Shown here: piece by piece, positions 54,838 through 62,917 of the stretch
Numbering within the stretch: the stretch's first letter is position 1
Layout of the letters: each line of letters starts with the position of its first letter
Origin: Euzebyella marina
GTDB taxonomy: Bacteria; Bacteroidota; Bacteroidia; Flavobacteriales; Flavobacteriaceae
Assembly (NCBI RefSeq): GCF_014855515.1
Contig: NZ_JACYFK010000001.1
Coordinates: forward strand, 744,001 to 808,000
Length of the DNA: 64,000 nt
Direction: 5' to 3'
Translations under genes and position numbers: made by a program
The notes under the pieces: generated by a model
What the model saw: the letters and a program-made list of their open reading frames with translations, nothing else
Database searches by the model: none
Told to the model about the DNA's origin: nothing

Positions 54838-55521
54838 TCACTTGAGCATTTCATAAATCTGATAATTGACCGGATCCAATGGCAAGGTTGTACTTTTCTT
54901 ATCAGGAAATTGCTGAAAGATGTACTTCAAATTTCCATTTTTATCCAACACTAAGAACTTTGGGTCTTCGGGAACCGAAATATTCTTGATATACCACGAG
55001 ATACACTCATTCAGCACCGGAAATTCTGCCTTTTTTGCAACTACTGTGGTATTGCCTTGTTTCGCTATCAACGCCAGCGCATTGTAATTGCCGCTTTTGA
55101 CCAATTTGTTCATGGCTTTTAGGTGGTTACCCTTTACCTGCGAAACATCTTTATAAAGGCCGACTAAGCTATATTTACCTAAGATACCTTGTTTAGACAC
55201 CTTTCTGCCACTACCATCTTCAAATTCAAAATCGGGCAAAGGCTTTTCCAAAAAATCAAACACTCGGTATACCTCGTTATCTTCCTCTTCTTGCATGACC
55301 ACTATAGCAATGTTCTCAATAACGGAATCTTTGGCAATGAAACGCTCGAAGGTTTTATAAGTGACTATTTGAGGATTATATTCTTGCGCAATTTGCGCCA
55401 AACCTCGGTTAAATGTAGGCTCATCAACCAAAGCGTCATCGATTTGAAAATATTTCTGACCCACAATTAGGTGGGTTACCGAAAAAGAGAGAAAAACGAA
55501 GAAGAATTTTAAGGCTTTCAT
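54838..55521 (-). CDS. Exported thioredoxin-like protein lacking CxxC
   Basis: 227 residues. It has a signal peptide (KALKFFFVFLSFSVTHLIVG). The second half resembles TlpA/AhpC-like folds (PLPDFEFEDGSG, GKYSLVGLYKDV, VPEDPKFLVLDKNGNLKYIF). No CxxC motif is present where the active site would be; a single cysteine is in NECISW. If the fold call is right it is not a redox enzyme of the usual kind. Confidence in the fold is modest. Confidence 0.5.
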   Translation of the reverse strand: MKALKFFFVFLSFSVTHLIVGQKYFQIDDALVDEPTFNRGLAQIAQEYNPQIVTYKTFERFIAKDSVIENIAIVVMQEEEDNEVYRVFDFLEKPLPDFEFEDGSGRKVSKQGILGKYSLVGLYKDVSQVKGNHLKAMNKLVKSGNYNALALIAKQGNTTVVAKKAEFPVLNECISWYIKNISVPEDPKFLVLDKNGNLKYIFQQFPDKKSTTLPLDPVNYQIYEMLK

Positions 55522-55701
55522 GCGTTCAAAATCAATACCTCAAGTTTTTTAAAAGTACATAATTTTTTGTTTTGGTAGTCAGTACCATACATTACCTCCG
55601 ACATCTAATTCGAACTATTTGATGGAGTTAAAAAAAAGACCTGCAAAACATGACCGTAACAAAAGCCCTTGCTATCTTACCAATAAGAAAATAGTTGTGC
55701 C

Positions 55702-56517
55702 ATGACAATTGCAGAAAGTAAAATACATTCAGACAAGATTACTGCCGAAGACCAAGCGACCCTGTTGCTTGCCAAACAAAGAATGGAACAGGTCGGCTGG
55801 GCCATGCAAGGTCTCAACCAAGTGGGAAATTTAATCGAGAAACGACTTGAATTGCTTCCAAAAAAACAACAGCAGTGGCTGCAAAAGGTGTCGTACAAAG
55901 TTCTTTACAATGTGGTAAGGGCCAACCTTCTGTCTATGAAGAATGACCAACCTAAGAAAGTGCCGCTAAATATGGCTTACAAAGCTATGGTCACCACTTC
56001 GGGAGCTGTGGGGGGTGCTTTTGGAATAACAGCATTTGCCGTGGACTTAGGTCTTACTACCAAGTTGATGATGCGTTCGATAATGGATATTGCCCGGAGT
56101 GAAGGTGAGAACCTTGGTGAATTGGACACGCAACTTGCTTGCCTACAAGTTTTCGCCCTAGGCGGAAAAACGAAACATGATAATAGCCTCGATACGGGGT
56201 ATTTTGCTACAAGAATTGCCTTAAACGCAGCTGTTAAAGGGTCTTCGACCAAACTAATTGAAAGCCTGTTGGTCACTTCTAGCAGTCCACTTCTTAAACT
56301 TATATCAATTGTGGCCTCGAGATTTAGCATTCAGGTTTCAGAAAAATTTGTGGCCCAAGCAATTCCCGTTGTCGGAGCGGTAGGTGGTGCCTCTATCAAC
56401 CTCGCTTTTATTCAACACTTTCAGAATATGGCCCAGGCCCATTTTAGTATTCGCAGACTAGAAAGAAAATATGGCGAATCGCTTGTTCGTAAAAGCTACG
56501 AAGGTCTAACTATATAG
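55702..56517 (+). CDS. EcsC family protein
   Basis: 271 residues without a signal peptide. EcsC-like features are the segment TSGAVGGAFGITAFAVDLGL, a small-residue-rich helix RSIMDIARSEGENLGE, and glycine-rich VVGAVGGASINLAF. EcsC family proteins occur in many bacteria; the B. subtilis namesake is near an ABC transporter. Their biochemical role is unclear. Confidence 0.82.
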   Translation: MTIAESKIHSDKITAEDQATLLLAKQRMEQVGWAMQGLNQVGNLIEKRLELLPKKQQQWLQKVSYKVLYNVVRANLLSMKNDQPKKVPLNMAYKAMVTTSGAVGGAFGITAFAVDLGLTTKLMMRSIMDIARSEGENLGELDTQLACLQVFALGGKTKHDNSLDTGYFATRIALNAAVKGSSTKLIESLLVTSSSPLLKLISIVASRFSIQVSEKFVAQAIPVVGAVGGASINLAFIQHFQNMAQAHFSIRRLERKYGESLVRKSYEGLTI

Positions 56518-56550
56518 ATTAAAGCATTCTATATTCACCTTAGCCAAATT

Positions 56551-56577
56551 AGCCAGTTAAAAATTGGCTGGCTTTTG
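56551..56577 (+). terminator. Intrinsic terminator after the EcsC gene
   Basis: AGCCAG (56551-56556) pairs with CTGGCT (56568-56573), followed by TTT and G. An alternative internal pairing (GCCA/TGGC) overlaps it. Confidence 0.65.
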
Positions 56578-56587
56578 AAATGCCAGT

Positions 56588-57970
56588 TTACTGAATTACC
56601 AAAGTGCTCTTTATTTCTCTTCGTAGATAGATACCCGTAACCACAGTAGCCAAAACATCAGCGAATAAAAAGGATAGCCAAACCCCGAGCTCATCAAGAT
56701 ATAATGGCAAAATTAAAATGAGCGGTATAAAAAAGAAGCCTTGCCGTGTTAAAGTCAGCAACAGAGCAGGAATGGCCTTACCTATAGCTTGAAAGTAGGC
56801 CGCGCCAATGAGTTGTAACGCGATAATCGGGGTAGCGCCGAAAACCAATCGCATGGCCAGGGTAATGTTTTCTAAAACAAATGAATTGGCAGCCAGACTT
56901 TCTGCGGACTGATCCGGTCGATCACTCAGAAACATCGATGCGATTTCTTGTGGAAATACCATTAAAAAGATGAATACCAGTGCTGCCAAGAGAGAAGCAT
57001 ATCGAATGGCAGTATTAATCGACTCTCGTACCCTTTGGTATTTTTTAGCACCGTAGTTGAATCCAGCAATTGGCAAGAAGCCTTGTGTCACCCCGAAAAC
57101 TGGGAACAAGGCGAACATTTGCATTCGCCCTATTATACCGTAAACGGCCACCAATGGCTCCCCTCCAAAACCGAATAGAATATTATTCATTAAAAGATAA
57201 ACAATACTTGTTGTCGCCTGTCTCGCCAAGGTCACCACCCCTAAAGAACCAATTTCTTTAATAATCATTGGGTCGGGCACCAAACTGGACCATGTGAGTC
57301 GCAGTTCTGAATTTTTAGATATAAAAAAGTAGGTGATATAGAGAAAGCAAAAGATATAGCCTGCCGTCGTCGCCCATGCTGCACCGTGCATTCCCCAGTC
57401 AAAAATATAGATGAAAACGTAATCAAAAACCAAATTGGCAATGGAGGGAATAATCATCGCTATCATAGCGAACTTAGGTTTACCCTCCGCACGTATAACG
57501 GTATTGCCCATCATACTGAATGCCAAAAACGGTATACCGTAGAGAACAATGATATAATACACCTTGGCAGGTTCGAAAATGGCGCCCTTTCCACCAAATG
57601 CCGGTATCAGTTCATCAACATAGTACAGCCCTAAAAGAGCCATGCTAACCGTAATAAAAAAAGTAAGGGTTATCTGGTTACCAAAAGTTTGAACAGCTTT
57701 CTTGTGGTTATTGGCCCCGAGAGCTCTAGAGATTATGCTCGAGCCTCCTATACCGATGGCCATACCTAAAGCCCCAATAAAAAAGGATACTGGCAATACT
57801 ACATTGATGGCAGCAATGGCAATGGCCCCAATCCAATTTCCTACAAAAATGGAATCGACCAGAATATTGAGTGACATGACCAAAATTCCGATGGAAGCCG
57901 GTACCGCTTGTTTCACCAGTAGTGTTCCGATGGGTTCCGAGCCAAGCTGTTCCGCTGAAACTTTAGTCAT
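56588..57970 (-). CDS. MATE family efflux transporter
   Basis: 460 residues with twelve predicted transmembrane helices in two halves. Motifs such as SIFVGNWIGAIAIAAINVVLP and GFLPIAGFNYGAKK match MATE proteins. It should export cationic or other toxic compounds using a proton or sodium gradient. It is closely followed upstream by the ferrochelatase gene (46 bases), possibly on one transcript. Confidence 0.92.
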   Translation of the reverse strand: MTKVSAEQLGSEPIGTLLVKQAVPASIGILVMSLNILVDSIFVGNWIGAIAIAAINVVLPVSFFIGALGMAIGIGGSSIISRALGANNHKKAVQTFGNQITLTFFITVSMALLGLYYVDELIPAFGGKGAIFEPAKVYYIIVLYGIPFLAFSMMGNTVIRAEGKPKFAMIAMIIPSIANLVFDYVFIYIFDWGMHGAAWATTAGYIFCFLYITYFFISKNSELRLTWSSLVPDPMIIKEIGSLGVVTLARQATTSIVYLLMNNILFGFGGEPLVAVYGIIGRMQMFALFPVFGVTQGFLPIAGFNYGAKKYQRVRESINTAIRYASLLAALVFIFLMVFPQEIASMFLSDRPDQSAESLAANSFVLENITLAMRLVFGATPIIALQLIGAAYFQAIGKAIPALLLTLTRQGFFFIPLILILPLYLDELGVWLSFLFADVLATVVTGIYLRREIKSTLVIQ

Positions 57971-58016
57971 TTAAAAACAAAATCTTATGCTTTCAGGCCC
58001 TTTAAGACCTATTCAT

Positions 58017-59048
58017 TTAATGGGGCAAATTGCCCGTTTCTTCCCAATTATTGGCCCATTGAGCCATTAGAGACACCCAAGCATCATCATCGTTCAAGCA
58101 AGGTATGTGCTTGTAATCGGTTCCACCCGCTTCTAGAAATTGATTTTTACCTTCCATGGCAATCTCCTCAAGCGTTTCCAGGCAATCGGCTACAAAAGCG
58201 GGGGTTATAACCGCCAAACGCTTTTTGCCTTCTTTTGGGAATCGCTCAAATTCGTAATCGGTATAAGGCTTTAACCATGGGTCGCCCGCCAATCTTGATT
58301 GAAAAGACGAGCTTACTTTCTCTTCCGGTAAATTCAGCTCTGCCTTCACCAATTCGGTCGTATCGTAAACCTGATGTCTGTAGCATGTATTGTGTGCTAC
58401 GGAATTGGTAAAACAGCAGCTACCATCAATCTTACAATGGTATTTGGTAGGATCAGACTTCTTTACATGCCTTTCAGGAATACCGTGATATGAAAACAGG
58501 ATATGATCGTACTCAAAATCTTTTAATGAATCTGCTATTGAGGCAGATAGGACTTTGATATAATCAGGATTTTTATAAAATGCGGGTAATGTGGTCAGTT
58601 TGACATTGGGGAAAAACTCTTTTTGAACTTCCATAACCTTTACCACTACCGTTTCAAACGAAGACATAGCGTAATGCGGATAAAGGGGCACCAAGAGTAC
58701 CTCATCGACACCCTGTTGCCTCAACTCATCCATCGCTTTTTTAATGGTCATTGATCCGTAACGCATACCGAGTGCCACCGGCATTTTAGTTTGCTTCTTC
58801 AATTTTTCGGCAAACCTTTCGGAAATAACTATAAGCGGAGACCCTTCTTCCCACCAAATTTTTGAATAGGCTTCCGCTGATTTTTTAGGTCTGGTCTGTA
58901 GTATAATGCCCCTAACCAAGATATTGCGCCATACTTTATTGACATCAATAACACGCTCATCCATCAAAAATTCATCTAAGTAGGGCTTAACATCCTTCGG
59001 GGTAGGGCTATCTGGCGAACCTAGATTAACGAGTAAAACTCCTTTCAT
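58017..59048 (-). CDS. hemH: Ferrochelatase
   Basis: 343 residues. Clear motifs: VLLVNLGSPDSP at the start, the catalytic histidine in LFSYHGIPERHVKK, and cysteines in KYHCKIDGSCC. A further motif is FQSRLAGDPWLKPYT. It inserts ferrous iron into protoporphyrin IX, the last step of haem b synthesis, and is probably peripheral to the membrane. A -7 box at 59119 precedes it. Confidence 0.95.
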   Translation of the reverse strand: MKGVLLVNLGSPDSPTPKDVKPYLDEFLMDERVIDVNKVWRNILVRGIILQTRPKKSAEAYSKIWWEEGSPLIVISERFAEKLKKQTKMPVALGMRYGSMTIKKAMDELRQQGVDEVLLVPLYPHYAMSSFETVVVKVMEVQKEFFPNVKLTTLPAFYKNPDYIKVLSASIADSLKDFEYDHILFSYHGIPERHVKKSDPTKYHCKIDGSCCFTNSVAHNTCYRHQVYDTTELVKAELNLPEEKVSSSFQSRLAGDPWLKPYTDYEFERFPKEGKKRLAVITPAFVADCLETLEEIAMEGKNQFLEAGGTDYKHIPCLNDDDAWVSLMAQWANNWEETGNLPH

Positions 59049-59118
59049 TCAAATTTTCATTATCGGCCTTATTTTCATTTTATAAAGAGATTTCTCTTGG
59101 GCCGTAGATTTTCAGATG

Positions 59119-59126
59119 CAAAAATA
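59119..59126 (-). promoter_or_regulatory. Candidate -7 box (TATTTTTG) of hemH
   Basis: It is an exact TAnnTTTG match on the minus strand, about 70 bases before the hemH ATG. No TTG lies at the -33 distance. Confidence 0.4.
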
Positions 59127-59227
59127 AGGGTTGATTTTGAGCATATTGTCAGTTTAAAGAAATACTTTTTGATAATACTATAGTTTACATCAATTTTAGC
59201 ACCATTTGCACACCCTACTCAGTCGGT

Positions 59228-59252
59228 TTTTAGTATCATAAGAATACTAAAA
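59228..59252 (+). promoter_or_regulatory. Inverted repeat in the mscS leader
   Basis: TTTTAGTAT (59228-59236) and ATACTAAAA (59244-59252) form a 9-bp perfect inverted repeat with a 7-base loop, ending 9 bases before the ATG at 59262. It may be an operator or an RNA hairpin affecting ribosome access. Confidence 0.45.
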
Positions 59253-59261
59253 TCTATTGCT

Positions 59262-60341
59262 ATGATCAATGAATTCATCGATTTGAACAGTCGTTCTTTC
59301 TTCATTCTCTTAGGTGCGCTAGCGGCACTTTTTATCGCCTATTTTATCTTACTTTTTATCATTCGAAGGTTGGGCAATGACCCTAAGTACTTATTACCTC
59401 TTGAAACGGTAAAAAAAGTTAGTGCACCCATAGGGCTGATCTTATTTTCTATATTTCTTCGATTGGAATCACTAAGAAAAATTCTTCAATTAGAAGATTA
59501 CGCGTACTACTTTAGAAAAGCAAGCACCCTACTCTTTATACTGGCTTTTACATGGCTAATTTTAAGTGCCATTAAAATTGTCAAGCATCATATTGTGGGT
59601 AAATACGATATGCAGGCGACCGACAATTACCGCGCCCGAAAAGTAACTACCCAGTTTAATATTTTAGAACGTATCGTAGTTTTCATCATTATTATTCTCG
59701 CCGTCGGTATTGCCCTTATGAGTTTTGAGGGCATACGTGAAATCGGGGTGAGTATTTTTGCCTCCGCAGGTGTAGCAGGTATCATCATCGGCTTTTCAGC
59801 CCAAAAAATGATAGGCACCATTTTGGCCGGAATTCAAATCGCAATCGCCCAGCCAATTAAAATTGATGATGTAGTCATCGTTGAAGGTGAATGGGGCTGG
59901 ATAGAGAAAATTATGCTCACTTATGTAGTCGTTAAGATTTGGGACAAGCGACGGCTCATTGTACCGACCACTTATTTTATAGAAAAACCCTTTCAAAATT
60001 GGACGAAGTCTTCTGCTGATATTCTAGGCACCGTATTTCTGTATACCGACTATAAAGTTCCAATAGATGCACTTCGAAAAGAGCTAACCAGAGTTCTCAA
60101 CAATACCGATTTGTGGGATGGAGAGGTAAATGTACTTCAGGTAACCGATTCAAAGGCCAATTATGTGGAGACAAGGGCCTTGATGAGCGCTAAAAATTCA
60201 CCTACCGCTTGGGATTTACGAGTACATGTCAGGGAAAAATTGATTCTCTTTTTACAGGAAAACTATCCGGAAAGTTTGGCCCGTACCCGGGTCAGTTTTG
60301 AAAGTTCTTTGGCCGTTGAACAATTAAATAGCAAAGATTAG
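59262..60341 (+). CDS. MscS-type mechanosensitive ion channel
   Basis: 359 residues. Three to four N-terminal transmembrane helices precede the pore helix (FASAGVAGIIIGFSAQKMIG) and the beta domain (QPIKIDDVVIVEGEWGWIEKI). The C-terminal alpha/beta domain completes the family fold. It opens under membrane tension to release osmolytes. It is transcribed alone. Confidence 0.92.
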   Translation: MINEFIDLNSRSFFILLGALAALFIAYFILLFIIRRLGNDPKYLLPLETVKKVSAPIGLILFSIFLRLESLRKILQLEDYAYYFRKASTLLFILAFTWLILSAIKIVKHHIVGKYDMQATDNYRARKVTTQFNILERIVVFIIIILAVGIALMSFEGIREIGVSIFASAGVAGIIIGFSAQKMIGTILAGIQIAIAQPIKIDDVVIVEGEWGWIEKIMLTYVVVKIWDKRRLIVPTTYFIEKPFQNWTKSSADILGTVFLYTDYKVPIDALRKELTRVLNNTDLWDGEVNVLQVTDSKANYVETRALMSAKNSPTAWDLRVHVREKLILFLQENYPESLARTRVSFESSLAVEQLNSKD

Positions 60342-60369
60342 GCTTTGGCGAAAAGATGAATATTTGACC

Positions 60370-60396
60370 CGTTTAAAAGCTTTTAAACGAATTTTT
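60370..60396 (+). terminator. Long perfect palindrome, likely terminator of mscS
   Basis: A 20-bp perfect palindrome (60370-60389, half-site CGTTTAAAAG) is followed by AATTTTT. It can fold into a stem with a short central loop and so probably ends the mscS transcript. A protein-binding site is the alternative. Confidence 0.6.
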
Positions 60397-60447
60397 CCTA
60401 CAACGTTTTCGAGATTGTCTACTTTCACCAAGCTTAAACCCTAGCTC

Positions 60448-61869
60448 ATGAATATTAGACACTGTTGCCTATTATTTTTTTCCTTATTGGTATTTATTAA
60501 TTGTGAGGAACCGGAGGTTATCGAAGAAGTCACAGATTTCGAACAGGTTCAAGAACCTAGTGAAGAAATAGAAGAAGAACAAGAAACTGAAGAACCGGAA
60601 GAAGCAATCGAACCCGAACTGATTACTTATTTGACTTTTAATTCTGGTGAAATGTATAGTTCAGAAGATAATGACAATTATATAATATTGCATGATCAGA
60701 ACGGAAAACTACTTGATTACAAAGCTTTTGAGAACAATGAAACCTTTGTCTTTGAAAAACTGGATTCTGCTCTTGTAGATGTAAGCAGCATAACCGTCAC
60801 ATTAGCAAGAATGAATTCGAATCAGGAATATGGGACCTTTAACGTAATCAACAGCTTCACAGGAATAGAAAAAGGTCTGATTCTACATACTAATACGAAC
60901 GAGAAAGACTCAAGCGAGGAAACTAACAGCCTAGAGATAAAGTCAGGGGATAAGCTCTACCAAAGAGTTTCTAAGAACAATAGTGAACGAGGCAATTATA
61001 GTATATATGTTCACAATGTTGATGGAGTATCTCAAATGGCTGTTTCCAATAACCACGGAGATTATGGCGTATTTGACCTCGATATTGATACGGATACTTA
61101 TGTATTAGCAAATAGAAATTTCAAGAGAGACGAAGAATACTTTATTTACATTGAAGATTTCTCTGGAAATTATAGGTACACCTATTTCAAAACCCCACAA
61201 CTAGACTCAGATATTATTTTAGACTTTAATGATTTTAGCAAATTTGATCAATTCGTGGATATAAATCTTCCTGAACATCAAGAATTACGTTATCTCGTCA
61301 AATTTAGAGAAGACCTTAACAGCCCTAATGGCTACATGACCACGGGAAGAGTAACAAGCTATGGTGAAAAATCTACTGCTCGATTCGGCTTCATAGAAGG
61401 AATGCCAGACTATAGAGCAATTTTAAGCTTAAAGGTAGATGATACATGGGGGTATGGCATAACGGGTAACTTTAACTCTATTCCACAAGAGCAAGATTTA
61501 CCTTTCATTTCCAAACCAAATTTCGAAATGGTAAACAATGACCTTCATCATCTAGAATACACGACAGATATTTCTTATATAGCTTATACTTCTTATTGGA
61601 AACATGAGGTTGATGAATTAAATCAGCCCTATTACATTACTGCCTGGACCATAGAAGGATCAAATAAAGAAAAACCAATTATTGGTCATTTACCTGAAGA
61701 AATATTAGCCAAACACCCTAATCTAGAATTAGAAAAATTAAACTACAGTCAAACAACTTTGACTACTCAAGGAGCTACTTATTCTGAAAGAGTCAAACAC
61801 TTGTTTGATATGGAGGAATACGAAACAAAACCAATGTACCAGCACATTACAATGTATGCAGACAAATAA
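60448..61869 (+). CDS. Acidic lipoprotein of unknown function
   Basis: 473 residues. The lipobox is at Cys19 (LLVFINCEEP), followed by an extremely glutamate-rich linker of about 40 residues that probably extends it from the membrane. The rest is beta-rich (KLYQRVSKNNSERGNYSIYV, YFIYIEDFSGNYRYTYF). No family was recognised. The DUF1460 enzyme follows after 24 bases. The codon choice looks more AT-rich than in the surrounding genes, which could hint at acquisition. Confidence 0.65.
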   Translation: MNIRHCCLLFFSLLVFINCEEPEVIEEVTDFEQVQEPSEEIEEEQETEEPEEAIEPELITYLTFNSGEMYSSEDNDNYIILHDQNGKLLDYKAFENNETFVFEKLDSALVDVSSITVTLARMNSNQEYGTFNVINSFTGIEKGLILHTNTNEKDSSEETNSLEIKSGDKLYQRVSKNNSERGNYSIYVHNVDGVSQMAVSNNHGDYGVFDLDIDTDTYVLANRNFKRDEEYFIYIEDFSGNYRYTYFKTPQLDSDIILDFNDFSKFDQFVDINLPEHQELRYLVKFREDLNSPNGYMTTGRVTSYGEKSTARFGFIEGMPDYRAILSLKVDDTWGYGITGNFNSIPQEQDLPFISKPNFEMVNNDLHHLEYTTDISYIAYTSYWKHEVDELNQPYYITAWTIEGSNKEKPIIGHLPEEILAKHPNLELEKLNYSQTTLTTQGATYSERVKHLFDMEEYETKPMYQHITMYADK

Positions 61870-61893
61870 GATGTAATTCTTAACTTTGGTTGA

Positions 61894-62742
61894 ATGAAGA
61901 TTAACCAAAGCCTCTTAGCCGTCTATTTATTTTTCTGTTGGAATTTGGCCAATTGTCAACAAATCACATGCTCCCCAGCGGATAAACAAGCTGTAGAAGA
62001 TAAATTGGTCGAAATTGAGGGCCTTCTGGAAGACGATTTTGGCAAGACCCTCATTAATATCGGAAAGACCTTTCTAAAGACGCCCTACGTTGCCAAAACT
62101 CTCGAAATAGGTGATACCGAAACTTTAGTCGTTAACTTACAGGGGTTGGACTGTACCACTTACGTAGAAAACGTATTGGCATTTGGAACACTCTTAAAAC
62201 AAGGCAAATCGAATTTTGATGACTTTACAGAAACCCTTGAAACCATTCGGTATAAAGACGGAGAGTTGACAGGGTATGCTTCCCGACTTCATTACTTTTC
62301 AGAATGGATCGCCAACAACGAAAAAAAAGGCATCATCAAGGATATCACCTCTGAAATAGGAGGAACAGAAATTAAAAAGGATATCAACTTTATGAGTACC
62401 CATAGAGGCCTATATCCATTTCTATCCGACGACACCAACTTTGAAAAGATAAAGGCCTCCGAAAATTATTTAAATAACCAGAGCATTTGTATGCTGCCTC
62501 AAGACCAAATTGAAGCAAACGAACATCTTATCAAAAGCGGAGATATTATCGCGCTTACTACCTCTATTAACGGGTTGGATATTACCCATACCGGTTTTGC
62601 CACCAGAGAAAAGGATGGACGCATTCATTTGTTACATGCCTCTACAGGGTCTATGGAAGTAAAAGTTTCTAAAAAACCATTAGCGGAATATTTAAAAGGC
62701 ATCAAAAAAAACACGGGTATTATGGTTGCCCGACCGCAATAA
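61894..62742 (+). CDS. DUF1460 family, N-acetylmuramoyl-L-alanine amidase-like protein
   Basis: 282 residues. A signal peptide (INQSLLAVYLFFCWNLANCQ) suggests periplasmic location. The catalytic cysteine lies in QGLDCTTYVENVLAFG and the histidine in LDITHTGFATRE, as in DUF1460, an NlpC/P60-like group. Related enzymes act on peptidoglycan fragments. It lies 24 bases after the acidic lipoprotein gene and is probably co-transcribed. Confidence 0.85.
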   Translation: MKINQSLLAVYLFFCWNLANCQQITCSPADKQAVEDKLVEIEGLLEDDFGKTLINIGKTFLKTPYVAKTLEIGDTETLVVNLQGLDCTTYVENVLAFGTLLKQGKSNFDDFTETLETIRYKDGELTGYASRLHYFSEWIANNEKKGIIKDITSEIGGTEIKKDINFMSTHRGLYPFLSDDTNFEKIKASENYLNNQSICMLPQDQIEANEHLIKSGDIIALTTSINGLDITHTGFATREKDGRIHLLHASTGSMEVKVSKKPLAEYLKGIKKNTGIMVARPQ

Positions 62743-62870
62743 GAGCTATTCAACAAACCAGTCAGTCTTTAACACGTAAAACAACTACTGAATAAGCTAT
62801 AGTATTAGTGGCTTACCGGCTTCATAAGGTATTTAGTCTGAGTATTGAAGTCAATCTTCCTATTACTAAA

Positions 62871-62899
62871 ATTACAAAACCAACCCAATGGTCGGTTTT
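62871..62899 (-). terminator. Intrinsic terminator of the ThuA gene
   Basis: On the minus strand AAAACCGACC pairs with GGTTGGTTTT through one G-U pair (62876-62899), followed by a T-rich stretch. It lies 18 bases after the stop codon at 62918. Confidence 0.75.
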
Positions 62900-62917
62900 A
62901 TAAAATCATTAACCAAA

